This document shows, piece after piece, positions 35,913 to 47,700 of a stretch of 64,000 nt of DNA. The number at the start of each line of letters is the position of its first letter. Position 1 is the first letter of the stretch. This DNA comes from Pedobacter nyackensis. Its GTDB lineage: Bacteria > Bacteroidota > Bacteroidia > Sphingobacteriales > Sphingobacteriaceae. The notes under the pieces are model-generated. The model was not told the DNA's origin, ran no database searches, and saw nothing but the letters and a program-made list of their open reading frames with translations. A program made the translations under genes and the position numbers. The DNA is taken from the NCBI RefSeq assembly GCF_900176505.1, contig NZ_FWYB01000003.1, positions 186,001 through 250,000 of the forward strand, read 5' to 3'.

Positions 35913-38456
35913 TTAGCGACGTTTTATGAAAGACGCTCTTGGTGAAAAGAACATGCCACTGGAAATGTTGTTCTCATCCATCATGCAAAGTCGCTCGTAT
36001 TTATATTCGTTCACTTTAGGGATATTGTTCATACGCGAATAAATGGCTATGATTAGATTATACATCATGATGCCATTTAAATTCAGCTTATATTTCTTGA
36101 AAAGGTGTATACACTCGTCGCAATATTCGCAGGCTTTTTCATATTCCCCTTTGTTTCTATGCTGATAGGCCCGTGTCATTTTTAATATTAAAGCCGAGTA
36201 TTGGGTCGTTTTGTATCGGTCCCTGGTCTCGTGAAGACGAATAAGAATCCTTTCCAGCTGATCTGTCTTCTTAGAGGAATTCATTCTTGATTTGGAAAGC
36301 CCCATTAAATTAAGGATAAATATGGAGAATTCCGATCTCTTTGAAAAATCTTTAGGGTGAAGATTGATAATTGTATCTATGATCTTGACGGAACTATTGT
36401 CTGACCCATAAAGTAAATTGAGTACGATAACCAATAAATAGGTAATTCCTTGCTGGGTGTTTAATTCCCTGTTATGATCTAAAAATGGGTACTCTGAGCG
36501 TTGTATGCAGCTGATTAGGGGATTGTCCACTATCGGCGCATTTGTGATTTTCGCATAAATGAGTTGTGTAGCTTCCCGCGGATCGATCAGCCAACCGGTG
36601 GCATTCAGATCATTCAGCTTTTCCAATCTCATTTTTATTCTTTCCTCATTCATACTCAGGATATCAATCATTGCAAGTAAGGACTGATAAATCAAAGTAT
36701 GCTCCTCTGAATCTGAAAGATCAGCCAGTACTTCAATTGCTTCTTTATAATTGGAATCAACGAAGTCAAAATGGATCAGCTCTTCAATAATTCGATCATG
36801 TAATTTATACTCTCTTAACAGGTTTATGGTATCTGCACTATATTTTGATCTGTATTTTAAATTTTCAGCAATAAAAAGAATTAAATAATTATGCTCAAGA
36901 TGATCGAACTGTAAATCAAACAACCTGAGTAAGGCTTTTAAATCTCCTATCCTGACGATAAAACGGACAGTCCATTGCAGTAGCTGGAAACGCGTGTTAT
37001 TATTGTGATACTCCTCATGTATATGTTGGAAAAAATGCGTGTCTAATTGTAAGTGGAACTTTTCAAGGAGTTCAATAAATAGAAAATATTCGAAGATATG
37101 GGTATGAATAAACCGCACAAACTCCCGTGGATGGTAGTCCTGGTAATGTTTCTCTTCCATAATTATGCCATCAGAAACAAGTTCCATATAAGCATTTTTA
37201 AATGCCGATAGTTCGTTGATCAGGCTATCCTTAGGAACAGCGTTTCCGGTTTTTCCATAAGATGTAAGTTGGATTATTCTTTTTAGGAAAAGGATTTTTT
37301 CTGTGTAATAATTTGAGCGGTAAATGTTCTCCTGAATAAACCTCGATATCAGTTCGTGGAAAGTAATGTTTGTTGAATAATTGAAGAGCGGATCTTCCTC
37401 ACGCAATTGATGGTATAGTTCAATATGGAAAGGGAACTTCAACTGATTTTTAAGCTTAGGGTTTATTTCCCTGATATTGATGCCATCTATTTTTGAAATG
37501 ATTAAATCAACTTCCTTTTCTGTAAGCGGTGGGACATTGGAAACTTCATTCTGGTTAAAGTAGTTCCCCATAAACCACTTACTTTTTAAGTAGGCCGAAT
37601 GCCTGATCTTCTCGTAAAATCTGATCCAGGCTGTACTGCGCATGCTCATCACAAGTTTTATGGCCTTTACATGTTCTATCGAACATATAAAGCTGATGAT
37701 GCCATCGAACAATTGCTTTTTTAAATCATTTTTATGCGCCAGCTCTGAGAAACCGTCTAAGAAGATAATGAATTTTCCATTTGACTGCTTGCAATTTTCA
37801 CTGATATAATTTACCAGACTTTCCTTTTTGGAAATATTTAGTAATGACTTTAGCTGGTCCTCAAAATTGAGTGCAACATTTTCTGAATTGAAAAAGTTTG
37901 AGGCCTGTACAAATAGTACAGTGGAATCCTTATAGGCAGAGACATTGCTTATCAGCCTTTCTGCTAAGTGACTAAGTAAGATTGTTTTTCCGTATCCGGG
38001 CTGCGAAATGAAAGCTGTGAAGCTGAAATCGCTTTTATAAAAAACATCAAAATCATGTTCGGCAAATTTCCTGCTGATGGTCATTTGATAAGGCATACTT
38101 GAACGGTTCTTAATTCCTTTCAATGTGAAATCTGTGACCTTGGAAATTTTAAATTTTACATCCGACCAGTTTGCCGGAATGATATGTTTGTTGGAAACAT
38201 GGGCATGAACGGGCCAGTTCTCCGGGTTCTCGCCATTTACATATTCTGACAGCGTCGTAATCGTAAAATTGGAAAAGTTGTGTTTTGCCTCAGCAAAGCC
38301 AAATAACCTTTTGATGGTTGTCTCACTAACGTTCTTGTTTAATGATCTGCTAATCTCTATCGATATCCTTTTGCAATCAGATGGCGTAATTGTTCTAATT
38401 CCTGTCTTAATTAGAATCAAACGCTTGAGTTCATTTAAGATAGCCGTTTCGTCCAT
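35913..38456 (-). CDS. NACHT-type STAND ATPase with N-terminal HTH-like domain
   Basis: An 847-residue cytosolic protein. Residues 1-80 (ISIEISRSLNKNVSETTIKRLFGFAEAKHNFSNFTITTLSEYV) resemble a helical, probably DNA-binding module found at the N-terminus of many Bacteroidota regulators. A P-loop follows (SQPGYGKT, Lys 157) with Walker B KFIIFLDGFSEL (Asp 234) and an arginine-rich sensor region (MSMRSTAWIRFYEKIR), as in NACHT ATPases. Residues from about 380 to the end are helical and repeat-like, the usual STAND sensor region, without recognisable TPR or LRR consensus. It is divergent from the giant adhesin gene with 301 bases between the chosen starts. A regulator of that gene or a stress/phage sensor are both possible. 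Confidence 0.85.
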   Translation of the reverse strand: MDETAILNELKRLILIKTGIRTITPSDCKRISIEISRSLNKNVSETTIKRLFGFAEAKHNFSNFTITTLSEYVNGENPENWPVHAHVSNKHIIPANWSDVKFKISKVTDFTLKGIKNRSSMPYQMTISRKFAEHDFDVFYKSDFSFTAFISQPGYGKTILLSHLAERLISNVSAYKDSTVLFVQASNFFNSENVALNFEDQLKSLLNISKKESLVNYISENCKQSNGKFIIFLDGFSELAHKNDLKKQLFDGIISFICSIEHVKAIKLVMSMRSTAWIRFYEKIRHSAYLKSKWFMGNYFNQNEVSNVPPLTEKEVDLIISKIDGINIREINPKLKNQLKFPFHIELYHQLREEDPLFNYSTNITFHELISRFIQENIYRSNYYTEKILFLKRIIQLTSYGKTGNAVPKDSLINELSAFKNAYMELVSDGIIMEEKHYQDYHPREFVRFIHTHIFEYFLFIELLEKFHLQLDTHFFQHIHEEYHNNNTRFQLLQWTVRFIVRIGDLKALLRLFDLQFDHLEHNYLILFIAENLKYRSKYSADTINLLREYKLHDRIIEELIHFDFVDSNYKEAIEVLADLSDSEEHTLIYQSLLAMIDILSMNEERIKMRLEKLNDLNATGWLIDPREATQLIYAKITNAPIVDNPLISCIQRSEYPFLDHNRELNTQQGITYLLVIVLNLLYGSDNSSVKIIDTIINLHPKDFSKRSEFSIFILNLMGLSKSRMNSSKKTDQLERILIRLHETRDRYKTTQYSALILKMTRAYQHRNKGEYEKACEYCDECIHLFKKYKLNLNGIMMYNLIIAIYSRMNNIPKVNEYKYERLCMMDENNISSGMFFSPRASFIKRR

Positions 38457-38757
38457 ACACTTTATAAGTGAGCGTTAAAAAATTCAACTAAACGAATATA
38501 ATGCTTTAAAGGTAATAATGAACGTAAATTATTTAAGGAAAAAAATGAATAAAGAAAATTGGAATGGGACAAAAACTTGTCTGCCAATCTTTTAAAGCGG
38601 GGTAGGAAGTCTACTTGAAGTTTGTAATAAATTACAATGAACAGAATGAACGGAATGAACCCCTGGGAGCGATGAATGAACAAGTCGAATAAGAAGTCGA
38701 ATTGAATCTATGAGTATAATTGCGGCAATAAATTATGATCATCTCAATCCCCTACTC

Positions 38758-41700
38758 ATGAAAAGGACATCTACCTTATCAAGCTCTTTTAACTTTTTAC
38801 TTATTTTTCTCGGGCTCACTTGTATAACGTTTTTTAGTTTAAACACGTATGGCCAGACCAAAAATTATCTAACTGTAACTCCGTCTACCGGAATTGCCAG
38901 GTACACCACGGTACTAGGGATTGGCTCAGAAAATCCTGATGTTAGCTCTACAGGTGCCGGACAGGTCGATGCCCCTGGTAATGCAGCAGCTAATCCATCC
39001 GTAGCTGCTGCGACTCTTAAAGCGAATTATTTTAGTGTGTTGTTGGCAAGTTTTGAGGGGGAAGCTTACATTCAACTTAAAAATGCAGGCCAATTGACGG
39101 CAGGAACAACTACTTATATTCCTTTCGACCTGCCAACAAATAATGGGGTAAATCTTGATTTGCTCGGCGTTGTGGGTGATCTTACCGGGCTTCTTTCCAG
39201 TAAGGTTGTGCGGATAGATGCTTACAATAATGCAGATGCAAGTAACGATGGTACAAAGGTAGTGGATGCAAATGTTACCGCTACGGCAGTAAAAGATGTA
39301 GCAGGAAGAAACTATTTTGCTGTGACCTCAACAGTTCCTTATAATTCTGTTCGCATCAGACTAAGGGTTCGAAATAATTTGCTTTCGTTAAGCCTGGGAA
39401 GTACAATCAATATGAATGTGTACACTGCGTTTACTACTGCGAGTGATAATTGTGGCTCGCCACTTTTTACCAGTGTAGAGCAGTCTGGTTTAAACGTTTC
39501 TTTAACATCGTTAGTAACAAACCCTGATCGGGCGATTGATAATAATTTAAATACCTTTTCTCAGATACAAGCGGGATTGGTGGGCTTAGGTACATCCGTA
39601 TCACAAACGATTATAATGAATGGCCTTTCTGAGATCGGGGATGTTGCTAAAGTAACGTTTTCACGACCAGGATCAGTACTCACGCTTGATTTGTTAAAAA
39701 CAATCACATTAAGAGCTTATAATGGGAATAATCCTGTAGGTCAGGCGGTGCCATTGAACACCCTTCTTAACCTGGATCTGTTGGGTGTATTCTCTGATAA
39801 TACGGCTGTTCCAGTGTTTTTTACACCTAGCGGGATATTTGACCGGATAAAGATTTCCATAGATAATACATTGGCCGTTGGTGGAAACATCTTAACCGGT
39901 GGAATCAATATTCATGAAGTGCAGCGAACAGTTGCAAGACCAACATTTACGGGTATAACAGGTAATGCTTTAACATTATGTGGTGGAACGGAACTTTCCT
40001 TGATGCCTCAAAGTCCTAATGCAGGATATACTTATAATTTTTACAAAAAAATAGGGGTTAATGGCCCAAGAACTTTGGTATCGGGTGTAACAGGTAATAA
40101 TCTTAAAGAAAGCGGACTGGCCGCCGGAAACTATGTTTACTATGTTGCTGCGGTAGAAACAGGTTGCGTCGCTGAGTCTGATTTGGATAGTGTAAGAGTA
40201 ACCGTTAATCCAACTGTAGTATTTACAACTACTATATTAAGTAATGGCATGGTGGGTGAGGCATATACTAAACAAATAGATCCTGCAACAGGAGGTGTTC
40301 CTGGGTATACCTACGCGCTGGCCGTTGGAAGTCAATTGCCGGCAGGATTGAACATTTCATCCAGTGGTTTAATTTCAGGTGTGCCATCCGCCGCAGGAAC
40401 CTTTACTTTTTCAGTCGTAGCTAAAGATGCTGCAGGCTGTACTGCTATGGCAAATTATACTTTAACAATAGCCGCAGTTTTAAGTTTTCCGGTCGCCACT
40501 TTACCAAATGGAATGGTGGGTAAAACTTATCCGTCAACAGCCCTTCCAAGCCCTACTGGAGGTACAACTCCTTATACATTTACTGCGGTAAATGCACCCC
40601 CGGGGCTTTCTTTAGATCCTGCTACGGGTGTATTCACGGGGACGCCGATTACTGCTGGTACATATACCTTTCCCGTAACAGTTACAGATGCAGATGGAAA
40701 TACCGTTACTACTAATTTTACAATTGTAGTAAGAGACGTTTTGGCATTGACTCCTGCTAATTTATCGGATGGTGTTAATGGAGTTAATTACCCTTCACAA
40801 ATTATTCCTCCGGCAACAGGGGGTAGTGGTGTTTATACTTATGCTGTTGCGCCAAATAATTTACCTCCGGGATTGAGTTTTGATCCTTCGACAAGGGCCA
40901 TTACAGGGCTGCCATCGCAATCAGGAACTTTTACTTTCCCTGTTAATGTAACCGATAGTGAGGGTAATACAGCATCCTTAGCTTATACCATAACGATTAA
41001 GGATCCTTTGGTGTTAGGGGCAGCCTCTCTTCCTGATGGAACGGTCAATGTTGTATATCCTACGCAAACTCTTCCAACAGCCACAGGTGGTACGGGGCCA
41101 TATACTTATGTAGGAGCGAACACGCCTCCAGGCCTGACCTTCGATCCGGGTACTAATCAGATTTCCGGTAAGCCAACGCAATCGGGATCATTTAATACCA
41201 CGGTTACTGTAACAGATGCAACAGGCGCAACTGTTACACAAAATTATCATATTAATATCCAGGGTTTATTGGTGCTTCCGGGTGCAACATTGGCAAACGG
41301 AACAGTTGGAACTCCTTATCCTACGCAAACATTGCCGGGAGTTTCCGCTGGGGGGACTTCGCCATATACTTACAGTGTTCCTGTGCTTCCTTCGGGATTG
41401 TCGTTCAATCCTGCTACCCGCGAAATTACAGGAACGCCAACAACTGGTGGTACATTTACCATCACACAAACTGCAATGGATGCAAATGGCATTACCACCA
41501 GTACAGATTATACCATTGTGATCGGTGTTGCAGATCCTGTAGTTGCAAATGCAACGATATGTGAAGGAAGCAGCAGCCCGTTATCTGTAACTAATGTACA
41601 AGCGGGTGTAACTTACAAATGGTATGCTTCGAGCGGTAGCACATCTATATTTACGGGAACTGTTTTCCAAACACCAACATTAACAAGTACCACTACTTAT

Positions 41701-44700
41701 TATGTTCAGGCAAGTTCCGGAACTGCAATAAGTAATCGTGTAGAGGTAAAGGCAAATGTAAATCCTGCTCCTGTAGCAGCTGCTATCATTACAAACAATC
41801 AAATTATTAATGATGGACAGACAACTGTTCTACAGGCCAGTGCTACAGCTGGAAATACGATCAGCTGGTATGCAGCTGAAACCGGAGGCGCTCCTCTCGC
41901 CAGTGGATCTAGTTTTACAACTCCGATATTGAATGCTACAACTACCTATTATGTAGAAACTCAAAGTGCGGAGGGGTGTGTAAGTACTACCCGAACAGCG
42001 GTTGTCGTAACGGTAGTTACAGGAAGCTCAAATCCGAATTGTAATGCTGCTAATCGTCAGGAAACAGGCACCAGCGGTGTACTTTGTTTGCTGTGTAGTG
42101 TTCAGGGGGCTGGTAATTCAACTGATGCTGATCCAAACAATTTTACAAGGATTACCTTGTCAGTTGGGGTTGGGGCGACAGGGTATCAACGCTTGATTTT
42201 CCAAAATACAGGTCTTGCAACTGATAGCATTCGCCTCGATCTTGAAACTCCGACAGGATTACTGGATCTGAATGTACTGAATGGTGTTACCATTACTGTG
42301 CTAAAAGGTACTTCAGTTGTTTCTACATATAATTTAAACTCCTCTTTGGTTGATCTTAAACTGCAAAGTGGCAACCGTTTCAAAGCAACTTTTGTTGCAG
42401 GGGGGGAATATGATAGGGTTGAGGTTAGATTTGGGGCTGTTGTTGCCGCATTAAGCAGCCTGGATATTTACGGTGCTGAGGTTATTAATCCAAACCCTAC
42501 ATTGACCGCAGGCAGCCAAACGATTTGCTCGGGTTCAACAGCAACCTTAGCCGCTACGCCAAATGGAAGCACATCCCTTGCGTGGTATAGTGCAGCTACC
42601 GGTGGAAGTTTATTGTCTAGTACCAATACATATACTACACCAGCACTTACTGCAACCACCACCTATTATATTGAAATCAGCAAAGCTGGTTGCGCAAATC
42701 CGGAAAGACTTCCGGTAGTTGTTACTGTTACTCCAGCTTTAATAACTCCTGTTATCACGGGAACAGGAACGGTATGTGCAGGCGTTCCTGCTGTATTATC
42801 TGTAACTACACCACAAGCAGATGTAACTTATAACTGGTATACTGCTGCCAACGGTGGGACACTACTATTTACAGGTACAGAATTTAGAACGCCTGTTGTC
42901 AACAGCGATATTACCTATTATGTAGAGTCGGTAAACGGCAATTGTTCGTCTTCGGTAAGAACTCCGGCAGCACTTACTGTTAGTCCGGCTCCGGCTCTGC
43001 CACAAGTGAGCGCTTCAGCTACTACCATAAATCCGGGCCAGACTGCAATTTTAAACGCTTCATCTACGGATAATAGTAATGTTCCTGGTGTTGCCCCTGT
43101 AGTTACCTTTAACTGGTATACTACAGCCACTGCAACTACACCAGTTTTTACAGGCCCTACTTATGTAACACCACCACTTTTGGTTAATACTACTTATTAT
43201 GTAGAAGCAAAATCAATCGCTACAGGTTGTGTTTCGGCTGGTCGTGCTCAGATTGCCATTACCGTAAACAATGGAGGTAATCCTAATCCGGTGCCCTGTG
43301 AAGCACCAACAACAGAAACAAATGGTGTTACTGGTGTCGCATTGCTTTCAGGTGTATTTAACCCTCAGTTAGCGATCGATAATGATACGCAAACCGGATC
43401 ATCATTGGTGATGACTGTTGGCGCACTTGGTGCTTCTGTATTTCAAAGTGTAGAATTCCCAACATTATCTAATGTGGGCGATACCGTAAAATTACTGCTC
43501 AGTGCTCCTGGAAAATTACTTTCCCTGGGGCTATTTTCGAGTATTAAACTGAATACCTTTAATGGTGCTGCGAATAATAACGATGAGGTAACTGTTAGTG
43601 ATCCTTTATTAGTTAGTGTAGAATTATTGAATGGCAATAGCCAGGCCCTGGTTTCTTTTGTACCTACGGCTCAATTTGATAAGGTTCGGCTTACCCTAAA
43701 TGGAGGGCTTGTCGGCGCCTTAAATACCATTGATTTAAATTACGTACAACGTGTAATGGTGGCTCCTAAAGTAGCCTCATCTACCGTTACGGCTTGCGCC
43801 CCTAATACCATCCCTCTGGAAGTTGTTAGTCCGATAGCGGGCATCACCTATAAATGGTATAATGCAGCGGGTACCTCAATTGGACAGGGAGTGTCGATCA
43901 CTAGTCCCGCTTTAACAGCTACTACCAAATTTTATGTAGAAGCGAGTTCTCCTGCTACCGGTTGTACCAGTTCTAGAACTGTCATTAATGTAACGGTTAC
44001 TCCTGTACCGGATGCGCCTCAATTGTTGTCAGCGAATGTGGTAACCTGCTCAGGATCCAGTGTTGTTTTAACCATCGCTAATCCACAACCAGGATTAACT
44101 TATGTCTGGAGAGACGGCAGTAATAGTGTTGTGCAATCCCTTCCTTCCGCTACTTATACCATTACTACGGTAAGCGGATTGGCTACTTATACCGTTACTG
44201 CCCAAAATGGATGCGGTGGTGCATCTACTGCGACAACAGCAACTGTCAATGTCGGTGCAACTCCTACACCACCTGCAATAACACCTACAGCAGCCACTAT
44301 AAATAGTGGTGAAAGTGCCGTCTTAATTGCAACTGCTACTACTCCAGGTGCTACTTTTAAATGGTATACGACTGATCCGACATTAGGCGGAGCGGTTGAA
44401 ATATCTACAGTAGCCAATGGTCAGAATGGTACTTTTGTAACCGATCCAATTTTAAACAATGGAGCAACTCCTATCCTACAAACCTACTGGATAACCAGTA
44501 CTACAGGAGTATGTACTTCTGCTGCAGCTTCAGTTGTGGTAACTATTTTACCTCCGGCATCAGGTGGCGGTGTTCCATGTGAAGCTGCTACAGCTGAAGA
44601 AATCGGTACGGGCGGTCCTCTTGCACTCTTAGCAGGAGTAGACAATAGACTGCAGGCTGTAGATAACAATGTGAACACAGGCTCAGCATTGAGAATTCCT

Positions 44701-47700
44701 GTTGGCGTTGGTTCTTTTGTTTACCAGAGAGTTATTTTTACCGGCGTATCTACCATCGGTGATAAAGTCCGTTTGAAACTGGTTTCGCCAAGTAAATTAC
44801 TTACACTGGCAGTCATTCCAGGTATTGAAGTTACTACATATAATGGTGCCATCAGTAATGTTGATGTCATGGCATTAGATAACCCATTAATTCAACTGGA
44901 AATTTTACCGGGCAACGAAGAAGCTATTATCGAATTTACACCAATCAACGTGTTTGATAGGGTAGAAGTTCGTTTAAATTCAGGCCTTGCTGGCGCCCTT
45001 ACGGCCATCAACTTTAATTATGCGCAGCGTATTATTGCAGCACCAGAGGTTGTCGCTGCTCCAGCTACTATCTGTGCCGGAACGCCTACTGATTTAATGG
45101 TTCTAAATCCGGTAGGTTCCATGACTTATAACTGGTACATCGACAATGCTACAACGCCAGCAGCTAGTGGCCCTACATTCCCTATAGGTGGCCTGGCTCC
45201 TGGAACGCATGAGTTCTTTGTGGCGGCTTCTCGTAATGGTTGTGAAAGCCCTGTCAGAACTAAAGTTACTGTAACAATTTTAGCAGTGCCTGATGTTCCG
45301 GTAGCACTTCCGGGAAATCCGACAACAGCTTGTGCCAATAGTCCGGCGGTTTTAGGGGTAACTCAAGTTCAAGGGGTCTCTTATACCTGGTATGATGCTT
45401 TAACTGCAGGAAATGTTTTGGCTACTAATACCAGTGTTTACACAACGCCAAGCCTTAGTCCAGGTACTTATACTTATTATGTAGGGGCTATTAATGCAAA
45501 TGGTTGTCCACCATTAATATTAACCAGGACAGCAATTACCATTGTAGTACACCCATCAGCACTCCCTTCGGATATCACGGTAACAGGTGCAGAAAAAGCA
45601 TTCTGCGTCGGAACAGTGGCTAGCTTAACTGCAAACAGTGCAATAGGCAATGCAGTGTTTACCTGGTATAGTGATGCAGCGCTTACAGATGCCTTATTTA
45701 CCGGACCAACCTATACACCAACTGTCAATCAGAACACCACTTACTATGTGACTGTTCGTGGCGACAATAAATGCGAAAATACCAGCGGAAGTGGTAAAGC
45801 GATCGTTCTTAAGGTTAATCCGCCTGCAACGGCTGCGGATATTGCTGTAGCCGGAAGTTCTGCACCATTCTGTGCCGGATCAACAGCTAACTTAACAGCT
45901 TCAAGCACCACCGTTGTGAATCCGATATTCAATTGGTACAGTGATGCTGCATTAACGAAATTGGAACATACAGGACTTACATTCAACCCTGTAGTTACTG
46001 CAGCGATTACCTACTATGTAACTGTTAGCGGCGACAACAGGTGTGAAAATGCAGCTGCCGACGCTAAAATGGTAACTATAAGTATTAATCCAACTGCTAA
46101 GGCTGCAGACATTATCGTAACGGGAGCGGAAAAGCCATTCTGCGCCGGAAGTACAGTACAGCTAAACGCAGGTAGCGTAACAGTAATCAACCCTGTATTT
46201 ACCTGGTATCGTAATGCTGCATTGACAGATCTTTTGTTTACCGGACCAATTTATAGTCAGGTAGTAACTGCAACCACCACATTTTTCGTAACGGTTCGCG
46301 GTGCAAATAAATGCGAAAATGTGAGCGCTGATGCCAGGGCAGTAACAGTTACGATTAACCCTCCGGCAACAGCAGCTGATATTACAGTTAGCGGGGCCAA
46401 CAAGCCATTCTGCGAAGGCAATATTGCTCAATTACTGGCCACTACAACAACTGTAGATAATCCTGTATTTACCTGGTATAGTGACGCTACATTAATGAAT
46501 GTAGTGTTCAGAGGACAAAGCTTTACACCAACTATTACTGCAAGTACTAATTATTATGTAACCGTTCGTGGTGATAACAGATGTGAAAATCTATCCAATG
46601 GTGGTAAAATTGTAGCGATTACTGTTAATCTACCTGCCAGTGCTTCAGATATTACGGTAACAGGTTTCAATAAACCTTTCTGTGTAGGCGCGACTGCGAA
46701 TTTAAAAGCAAGCAGCATTACAGTAATTAACCCGGTATTTACCTGGTATAGTAATGCTGCATTGACGAATGCAGTGTTTACAGGTGAGAATTATTCACCT
46801 GTAATAAACGGTCCAACTGCTTATTATGTAACGGTTCGTGGTGATAACAGATGTGAAAGTCCAGCCGCTGCAGCACAAGTGGTAGCTATAACCATTAACA
46901 ACCCGGCAACTGATGCAGATATTAATGTTGCGGGTGCAGCTCTTCCAATTTGCGAAGGTGAAACAGTAACATTAACAGCTACTAGTGCGGTAGTAAACCC
47001 AATATTTACCTGGTACAGTAACCAGGCGCTAACTAGCCCGATCACTACCGGTGCAACTTTCTCGCCTTCAATTAGCGCTACTGCTACTTATTATGTAACA
47101 GTTCGTGGTGATAACAGGTGTGAAAATCTATCCGGAACAGGTAAAGGAGTTACCATAACCGTTAATCCGCGTCCAAATGTGCCTGTAATTGCTAGCACTG
47201 GTACCACAATTTGTTCGGGAGATGCAACTTTGCTGACTATTCAAAATCCGCAATCAGGTGTCCTTTATGAATGGTTTACCGCTGTGACTGGTGGAAGCCC
47301 GGTGAATACCGGAGCTACGTTTACTACAGGCTTCCTTAATGCTACAATTGATTATTTTGTACAGGCTACCAATGCATCAAATTGTAGTAGTGCGACAGGA
47401 AGAGTTAAAGTAACTGTAAATGTTGGTGTCAGACCACAGGCTCCATTAGTTGTGTCAGCTAATGTAAATACCTGTCTTGGAAGCGGTGCAACATTGTCGG
47501 TATCTAATGCAGTAGCAGGAGTTACCTATAACTGGTATTCAGCTACCAACGCTACGGTAGCGTTGGGTTCCGGTGCGACCTTTAGTGCTCCAGCAACTAC
47601 AACTACAACAACAACTTATTATGTTGAGGCGGTGTTGGGTAATTGCGCAAACACTACACGTACTGCAGTTATTGTAACTGCTGGGGCTATTCCAACTGCT

